Origin: JBDSLU01 sp039916225
GTDB lineage: Bacteria; Acidobacteriota; Vicinamibacteria; Vicinamibacterales; Vicinamibacteraceae
Reading direction: 5' to 3'
DNA: 6,451 bases
Assembly: GCA_039916225.1 (NCBI GenBank)
Contig: JBDSLU010000388.1
Location: 1-6,451, forward strand
Shown here: positions 1 to 6,451 of the stretch, one piece after another
How positions within the stretch are numbered: the stretch's first letter is position 1
How the letters are laid out: each line of letters starts with the position of its first letter
The notes under the pieces: generated by a model
Seen by the model: only the letters and a program-made list of their open reading frames with translations
Databases searched by the model: none
What the model was told of the DNA's origin: nothing
Program-made: the position numbers and the translations under genes

Positions 1-200
1 ATTACGCCGCCATGGACCCGCTCGAGCTGCATCTCGCCTTCGATTCGCGCGAGCCCGACGCGGACCGCGACGCGCTGGTGCAGGCAGGCGCGACGCCGGT
101 CTCGGACAGCCGCCTGCCGGATGGGTCGCGGCTGCTGATGCTCCGCGACCCGTGGGGCCTCGCACTCCAGCTCTGCGCCCGTGCGACGCCCTTGCTATAA
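1..200 (+). CDS. VOC-family (glyoxalase/bleomycin-resistance fold) protein, C-terminal fragment
   Basis: This is the 3' end of a gene that starts left of the window; the reading frame is open from base 3 to the TAA at 198-200. About 65 residues are visible. They follow the pattern of the last beta-alpha-beta-beta-beta half of a vicinal-oxygen-chelate module: a strand (LELHLAFDS), a helix with an Asp/Ala-rich turn (ADRDALVQAGA), then two strands ending in RDPWGLALQLC, which matches the usual DPxGxxxEL closing motif of the family. The Glu that often binds metal in that last strand is Gln here (LALQLC), so metal binding at this site is uncertain. VOC proteins include glyoxalase I, dioxygenases and antibiotic-binding proteins, and the fragment is too short to choose between them. 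The internal ATG at 12 is not the true start because the domain would lack its first half. The stop codon lies inside the promoter of the next gene. Confidence 0.75.
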   Translation, partial: YAAMDPLELHLAFDSREPDADRDALVQAGATPVSDSRLPDGSRLLMLRDPWGLALQLCARATPLL

Positions 201-201
201 T
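193..201 (+). promoter_or_regulatory. Extended -10 promoter (TGnTATAAT) for the kinase-like gene
   Basis: The bases read TG-C-TATAAT, a perfect extended -10 element for the housekeeping sigma-70-type factor, standing out in G+C-rich DNA. The hexamer is 196-201 and the TG pair 193-194. No good -35 box is found 16-18 bases upstream (around 172-179 the sequence is CTCTGCGC-like), which suits an extended -10 promoter, where the TG pair can replace the -35 contact. Transcription would start near 207-211, giving a leader of about 30 bases to the GTG at 240, or about 66 to the alternative start at 276. The hexamer includes the TAA stop of the VOC gene. Promoter function is inferred from sequence only. 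Confidence 0.65.
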
Positions 202-239
202 CGCGGGTCGATCAGTCCGACAGGCTGCCGGCTGGGCGC

Positions 240-2399
240 GTGGCCAGGCGGCGTCGGCCTGGCGAGGGCAATGCGCTGAACCACGACCTCACCAGTTCTT
301 CGGGCGGGGCCAACCCCGCGGGCGGCCAGAGTTTCGGGCCGTTTCCCGTCCTCCATCAGATCGGGATGGGCGCGCAAGGCCCCGTGTTCCGCGCCCAGGA
401 CACCGTCGCCGGCCAGATCGTCGCCATCAAGGCCTTCAAGCTGGACGTCTCGCCGGAGCTGGCGCCGTCGATCGCCGACGCGCTGCGGGCCCTGGTCGGC
501 CACGCGCCGTCGGTCGAGGGCCTGGTGCCGCTGTTCGACGCCGGTCTCGAAGGCGACACGCCGTGGCTGGCGATGGAGCACTTGTCCTGCCAGACGCTGG
601 ATACGCGGCTCCGGGAAGGCGGTCTGCTGCCGCTCGAGGAGGCGATGGCGCTGGTCCGCGCGCTCGCCGACGCCGTCGATACCGCGCACGCCCATGGGCT
701 CGACCACGGCAGCCTGCATCCGCGCGACGTGTTCCTGCCGGAAGACGGCGGCGTCATCGTCAGCGGCTTCGGCGTGGCCGCGGCGGTCGGCGTGGCCGGC
801 TTGCGGCCGCCGCGCCGGCGCCCCTTCACCGCGCCCGAGACGCTGACCCAGAAGCCCCTCGACGCGCCGGCGGATCGCTATGCGCTGGGCGTGATGGCCT
901 ATGAAATCGTCAGCGGCCGCCGGCTCCTTGGCGCCGGTGACGATCTCGGGGCCGGCCTCTCGGCGCGAGCCGAGACCTCCGACATTCCCCGGGCCGCGAC
1001 CGCGCTGGCGGCGATGCTGGCCGAACGCCCCGACCACCGGCCCTCGTCGGCGACCGCGTTCGCGCAGGCGCTCTGTGCGGCCCTCGAGTCGCCGCCGTCC
1101 GCCGCCGAGACCATCGCCATGACGGCCGTGATGCAGCCGGCCGCGGGCCGTCCATCACGCCCGGCCGGCGAGCCGCCGACGCCCGAGGCGCTGGCCGAGT
1201 TCGCCCGGCAGGGGACATTCTGGGAGCCGCCGCGTCGCGACGTCGAGGATCCCGATGCCGCGACCATGCTCGCCGGCGATGCTGGCGCGGGCCCGTTGAG
1301 CAGCTCGACGGCGCCGGCCGCGCCGCCGATGCACGCGTTCGACGACACCGTGGCCGACAGCGCGTCGATTCCGGTAGGCGCGGGCCTGATGGATCTGGAA
1401 CCGGAGCCGGAGCTCGCGCCCGCCTCCACCGCGTCGCTGGCGCTCGATCCGCAGCTGCGCGTCGAGACCGCGGGGCGGGATGGCGACTCGCTGCTGTTCC
1501 GCACACTGGGCGATGCTGGCGACGGCCCCGGCGGGCCGGCCCCGACGCCCGAGGCCGGCGCCCACACGCCGCCCCTGGTGGTGCTGGCGCTGACCCTCGG
1601 CCTCGGTCTGGCCATCGGCGCGGCCGGCGGCTATCTGGTCGGCCACCGCAGCGGCGAGCGCGCCGCCCAGCGCGTGCTCGGCGGCGAGACCGGCACCACG
1701 TCGGCGCCGTTCGACGCCCAGGCGCCTCCGCCGGCCGCGGCCGACCCGGCGCCGCCACCCAGCGAGGCGCGCAGGGACACGCCGCGTCCGCCACCGTCCG
1801 AGCCGGCGCCGCGCGACCCGGCGTCCCGCGACCCGGCGTCTCCGGGCTCCGCCGCCGCGCGTCCCGCGCCGGCTGGTGCCGCCGCGGCGCCGACACGCGG
1901 GCGCCCGGCGCCCGTCGCCCCGGCGACCGGTCAGCTCGCGATCCGATCGACGCCGAACCGCGCCGGCGTCCTGATCGACGGCAGCTGGCGCGGCCGCACG
2001 CCGCTCACCGTGCCCGGCTTGAGCATCGGCACGCACGCCGTCCGCGTCGTCGAGGACGGCTATGTCGCGGAAACGCGCCGCGTCACGGTCGACGCGCGTT
2101 CGGCTGGGACGACGGTGTCGTTCCAGTTGGCCCGCGTCCGCGGCCCCGAGCGGCCGGCCGCAGCCGCGCGGCCTGGGGCGACGACCGGTGCGCTCCGGGT
2201 CGAATCGCGTCCTTCGGGCGCCGCCGTGTTCGTCGACGGCCGCGTCGTCGGGGCGACGCCGCTGCTGGTGTCGGATCTCGCGCCCGGCGCGCACCAGGTG
2301 CGCCTCGAACTGCTGGGACACCGCCCGTGGTCGACGACCGCGACGATCGTCGCCGGGCAGAGCGTGCGCGTCGCCGCCTCGCTCGAAGAAAGCAACTGA
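240..2399 (+). CDS. Membrane-anchored pseudokinase with two C-terminal PEGA domains
   Basis: A 719-residue protein with a Ser/Thr-kinase fold at residues about 32-285, a low-complexity acidic/Ala-Pro linker (286-443), one transmembrane helix (446-468), a Pro/Ala-rich stalk (490-562) and two PEGA domains (564-632 and 649-716). The kinase part keeps the glycine loop (GMGAQG, 42-47), the beta-3 lysine (VAIK, K64), APE (198-200), the alpha-F Asp (D212) and the C-lobe Arg (R267). It lacks the catalytic Asp: HRD is HGS (S158), the KPEN positions are HPRD (H160, D163), and DFG is GFG (G176). It therefore should not phosphorylate by the usual mechanism but may still bind nucleotide or a partner protein. 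PEGA domains are small beta-sheet modules often found outside the membrane next to bacterial kinases. The GTG at 240 is the most upstream start that fits, but it has no clear ribosome binding site; a CTG at 276, seven bases after GAGGG (264-268), is an alternative giving a protein starting MNHDLTSSS. Lies 38 bases before carA. Databases would probably label it a protein kinase. Confidence 0.85.
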   Translation: MARRRRPGEGNALNHDLTSSSGGANPAGGQSFGPFPVLHQIGMGAQGPVFRAQDTVAGQIVAIKAFKLDVSPELAPSIADALRALVGHAPSVEGLVPLFDAGLEGDTPWLAMEHLSCQTLDTRLREGGLLPLEEAMALVRALADAVDTAHAHGLDHGSLHPRDVFLPEDGGVIVSGFGVAAAVGVAGLRPPRRRPFTAPETLTQKPLDAPADRYALGVMAYEIVSGRRLLGAGDDLGAGLSARAETSDIPRAATALAAMLAERPDHRPSSATAFAQALCAALESPPSAAETIAMTAVMQPAAGRPSRPAGEPPTPEALAEFARQGTFWEPPRRDVEDPDAATMLAGDAGAGPLSSSTAPAAPPMHAFDDTVADSASIPVGAGLMDLEPEPELAPASTASLALDPQLRVETAGRDGDSLLFRTLGDAGDGPGGPAPTPEAGAHTPPLVVLALTLGLGLAIGAAGGYLVGHRSGERAAQRVLGGETGTTSAPFDAQAPPPAAADPAPPPSEARRDTPRPPPSEPAPRDPASRDPASPGSAAARPAPAGAAAAPTRGRPAPVAPATGQLAIRSTPNRAGVLIDGSWRGRTPLTVPGLSIGTHAVRVVEDGYVAETRRVTVDARSAGTTVSFQLARVRGPERPAAAARPGATTGALRVESRPSGAAVFVDGRVVGATPLLVSDLAPGAHQVRLELLGHRPWSTTATIVAGQSVRVAASLEESN
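243..263 (+). promoter_or_regulatory. Perfect 7-bp hairpin at the start of the kinase-like gene
   Basis: GCCAGGC at 243-249 pairs perfectly with GCCTGGC at 257-263 across a 7-base loop. It lies directly after the GTG at 240 and directly before the GAGGG at 264-268. If translation starts at 276 this is a leader hairpin next to the ribosome binding site; if it starts at 240 it is coding sequence that could slow initiation. In DNA this rich in G+C a stem of this length can occur by chance. Confidence 0.35.
1575..1643 (+). other. Transmembrane helix with a glycine zipper in the pseudokinase
   Basis: Residues 446-468 form the only long hydrophobic stretch of the protein, flanked by PP on the N side and HRSGERAAQR on the C side. 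Glycines fall at 456, 460, 464 and 468, giving GxxxGxxxGxxxG. This pattern is known to pack helices closely in membranes and suggests self-association or pairing with another membrane protein. The positive charges sit on the PEGA side, which runs against the positive-inside rule for a cytoplasmic kinase domain. Confidence 0.7.
1812..1841 (+). repeat. Two tandem 15-bp units in the Pro/Ala-rich stalk
   Basis: The unit CGCGACCCGGCGTCC occurs at 1812-1826 and again at 1827-1841 with one change at its last base. Each copy encodes RDPAS (residues 525-534), so the reading frame is kept. It lies in the low-complexity stalk between the membrane helix and the PEGA domains, where such in-frame slippage changes stalk length at little cost. 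Confidence 0.8.
1929..2387 (+). other. Tandem PEGA domains of the pseudokinase
   Basis: Two copies of one roughly 68-residue module are visible at residues 564-632 and 649-716. Each starts with a short strand (GQLAIRSTP; GALRVESRP), follows with a hydrophobic-Asp-Gly turn (GVLIDGSWRGRTPL; AVFVDGRVVGATPL), then a Pro/Gly turn and Gly-x-His (GLSIGTHAVRV; DLAPGAHQVRL) and a Gly near the next strand (DGYVAETRRV; LGHRPWSTTA). The order matches the PEGA family, named for its core Pro-Glu-Gly-Ala motif, though the motif itself is degenerate in both (TPNRAG and RPSGAA). A short Pro/Ala-rich joint of about 16 residues separates them. Confidence 0.8.
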
Positions 2400-2427
2400 G
2401 CTCCGGGACTCACGCCACCACGGCTCC

Positions 2428-2432
2428 AGAAG
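2428..2432 (+). promoter_or_regulatory. Ribosome binding site of carA
   Basis: AGAAG ends five bases before the ATG at 2438. It is a weak Shine-Dalgarno match, but it is the only purine run in the 38-base gap and supports the ATG as start. That gap (2400-2437) shows no hairpin with a T run and no -10-like hexamer, so I see neither a terminator nor a separate carA promoter. Confidence 0.5.
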
Positions 2433-2437
2433 ACACG

Positions 2438-3592
2438 ATGAAGACCGCAACACTCGCGCTCGAAAACGGCCAGACCTTCGAAGGCGTCTCGATCGGCGCC
2501 GACGGAGAGACGACCGGCGAGGTGGTGTTCAACACCAGCCTCACCGGCTACCAGGAGGTGCTGACCGATCCCTCCTACTCCGGCCAGATCGTCACGATGA
2601 CCGCACCGCAGATCGGCAACTACGGCGTCACCGCCGAGGACTGCGAATCGCGCAAGACCTCGGTCGCCGGCTTCGTCGTCCGTGAAGCCTCGCCGATGTC
2701 GTCGAACTGGCGCGCCGAGGACAGCTTCACCAATTACCTGAAGAGCAACGGCATCGTCGCCATCTCCGAGATCGACACGCGGGCGCTGACGCGCGTCCTG
2801 CGCGGTGTCGGCGTGATGCGCGGCGTCATCGCCACCGGCGACGTCGATCCGCAGGCGCTCGTCGAGAAGGCCAAGGCGTCGGCCCAGATGGAGGGCGCCG
2901 ACTGGGTCAAGGCGGTGACGTGCGACGCGCCGTTCCTGTGGAACGCATCGAGCGCGCCGGCGGACGCCGGGGATCCGGCCGGGCCAACCGACTTCATCGT
3001 GCCGCCGTCGCGCCTGTCGGGCGCGCCGCGCACCATCGCGGCCTACGACCTCGGCATGAAGTGGAACATCCTCCGCCGCTTCACCAATCACGGCCTCAAC
3101 GTGCAGGTGTTCCCGGCGACGACGCCGGCGGAAGAGGTGCTCGCCACCAACCCGGCCGGCATCTTCTTCAGCAACGGCCCCGGCGATCCGGCGGCGCTCG
3201 ACTACGTCGGCCGCAACGCCAAGGTCGCCGCCGAGTCCGGCGTCCCGGTGTTCGGCATCTGCCTCGGCCACCAGGTGCTGGCCCTCGGCCTGGGCGGATC
3301 GACGTTCAAGATGAAGTTCGGCCACCGCGGCACCAACCACCCGGTCAAGCACCTCGAGACCGGCAAGATCGAAATCACCTCGCAGAACCACGGCTTCGCG
3401 GTCGATGTCGCGTCGCTGCCGAAGGACCTCGAGGTCACGCACCTGAATCTCTACGACAACACGGTGGAAGGCCTGAAGCACCGCGAGCTGCCGGTGTTCT
3501 GCGTGCAATACCACCCGGAAGCGGCGCCCGGGCCGCACGACGCCGACTATCTGTTCGGGAGATTCCTCGATTCGATCGACGGGAAGAAATAA
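2438..3592 (+). CDS. carA: Carbamoyl-phosphate synthase, small (glutaminase) subunit
   Basis: CarA splits glutamine and passes the ammonia through a tunnel to CarB, which makes carbamoyl phosphate for pyrimidine and arginine synthesis in the cytoplasm. The 384-residue length is normal for the family. The N-terminal CarA domain (about 1-150) shows FNTSLTGYQEVLTDPSY (31-47) and EIDTRALTRVLR (111-122). The class I glutamine amidotransferase domain (about 198-380) has AAYDLGMKWNILRR (201-214), FSNGPGDP (244-251), the nucleophile elbow FGICLGHQ with C275, FGHRGTNHPVKH (294-305), QNHGFAV (316-322), and YHPEA with H359 and E361, so the Cys-His-Glu triad is complete. I chose the ATG at 2438 because the family starts here (MKTATLALENG) and a weak ribosome binding site precedes it; the frame is open further upstream, but that would overlap the previous gene. 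The stop directly touches the carB start. Regulation by pyrimidines or arginine is usual in the family, but no operator or attenuator is visible here. Confidence 0.98.
   Translation: MKTATLALENGQTFEGVSIGADGETTGEVVFNTSLTGYQEVLTDPSYSGQIVTMTAPQIGNYGVTAEDCESRKTSVAGFVVREASPMSSNWRAEDSFTNYLKSNGIVAISEIDTRALTRVLRGVGVMRGVIATGDVDPQALVEKAKASAQMEGADWVKAVTCDAPFLWNASSAPADAGDPAGPTDFIVPPSRLSGAPRTIAAYDLGMKWNILRRFTNHGLNVQVFPATTPAEEVLATNPAGIFFSNGPGDPAALDYVGRNAKVAAESGVPVFGICLGHQVLALGLGGSTFKMKFGHRGTNHPVKHLETGKIEITSQNHGFAVDVASLPKDLEVTHLNLYDNTVEGLKHRELPVFCVQYHPEAAPGPHDADYLFGRFLDSIDGKK
3581..3586 (+). promoter_or_regulatory. Ribosome binding site of carB, inside the end of carA
   Basis: GGGAAG, followed by AAATAA, lies six bases before the GTG at 3593. 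It codes for the last residues of CarA (DGKK). Because the carA stop TAA (3590-3592) is followed at once by GTG, ribosomes finishing carA are well placed to restart on carB, a layout that would help equal output of the two subunits. Confidence 0.45.

Positions 3593-6451
<2,859 letters not shown>

Noticed and set aside
152..1037. Open frames on both strands over the kinase-like domain (152-904 plus, 195-1037 minus).
   Set aside because: Both are Arg/Ala/Gly/Pro-rich shadow translations without motifs, while the frame at 240-2399 carries clear kinase-fold and PEGA patterns.
2327..2437. Upstream extension of carA to an ATG at 2327.
   Set aside because: It would add 37 Arg-rich residues (MVDDRDDRRRAERARRR) not typical of CarA and overlap the pseudokinase gene; the ATG at 2438 fits the family start.
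2400..2437. Possible pyrimidine attenuator, PyrR site or terminator before carA.
   Set aside because: The gap is only 38 bases, has no stem-loop with T run and no recognisable conserved leader motif.

Overview
The window is about two thirds or more G+C and reads on the + strand throughout. It holds the 3' end of one gene, two complete genes and a fourth cut by the right edge. Gene density is high and there is no mobile element, RNA gene, CRISPR array or intergenic stretch over about 45 bases. The gene content (a kinase-like protein with PEGA repeats beside carAB), the high G+C and the TGnTATAAT promoter would suit an Acidobacteriota-like soil bacterium, possibly Vicinamibacteria. That placement is inference from style, not a phylogenetic result.

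Layout: (1) 1-200, the C-terminal part of a glyoxalase/VOC-fold protein that begins upstream of the window. (2) 193-201, a perfect extended -10 promoter element whose hexamer contains the stop codon of that gene. (3) 240-2399, a 719-residue membrane protein with a kinase-fold domain lacking the catalytic residues, a long disordered linker, one glycine-zipper transmembrane helix, a Pro/Ala-rich stalk and two PEGA domains. (4) 2438-3592, carA, the glutaminase subunit of carbamoyl-phosphate synthase. (5) 3593-6451, carB, the large synthetase subunit, starting at the base after the carA stop and cut at residue 953, just as its C-terminal allosteric domain begins.

carA and carB make one enzyme that supplies carbamoyl phosphate for pyrimidine and arginine synthesis; both look intact and catalytically normal over the visible part. 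The kinase-like gene lies 38 bases upstream of carA on the same strand, with no visible terminator or promoter between them, so transcription from the 193-201 promoter may run through all three genes. Whether this link has a regulatory meaning cannot be told from the sequence.

The most notable item is the pseudokinase. It keeps the glycine loop, the ATP-binding lysine and the structural APE, alpha-F Asp and C-lobe Arg positions, but it has lost the HRD aspartate, the catalytic-loop lysine and asparagine, and the DFG aspartate. It looks like a membrane-anchored binding or scaffold protein rather than an enzyme. I see no clear multi-gene novel system in this window.
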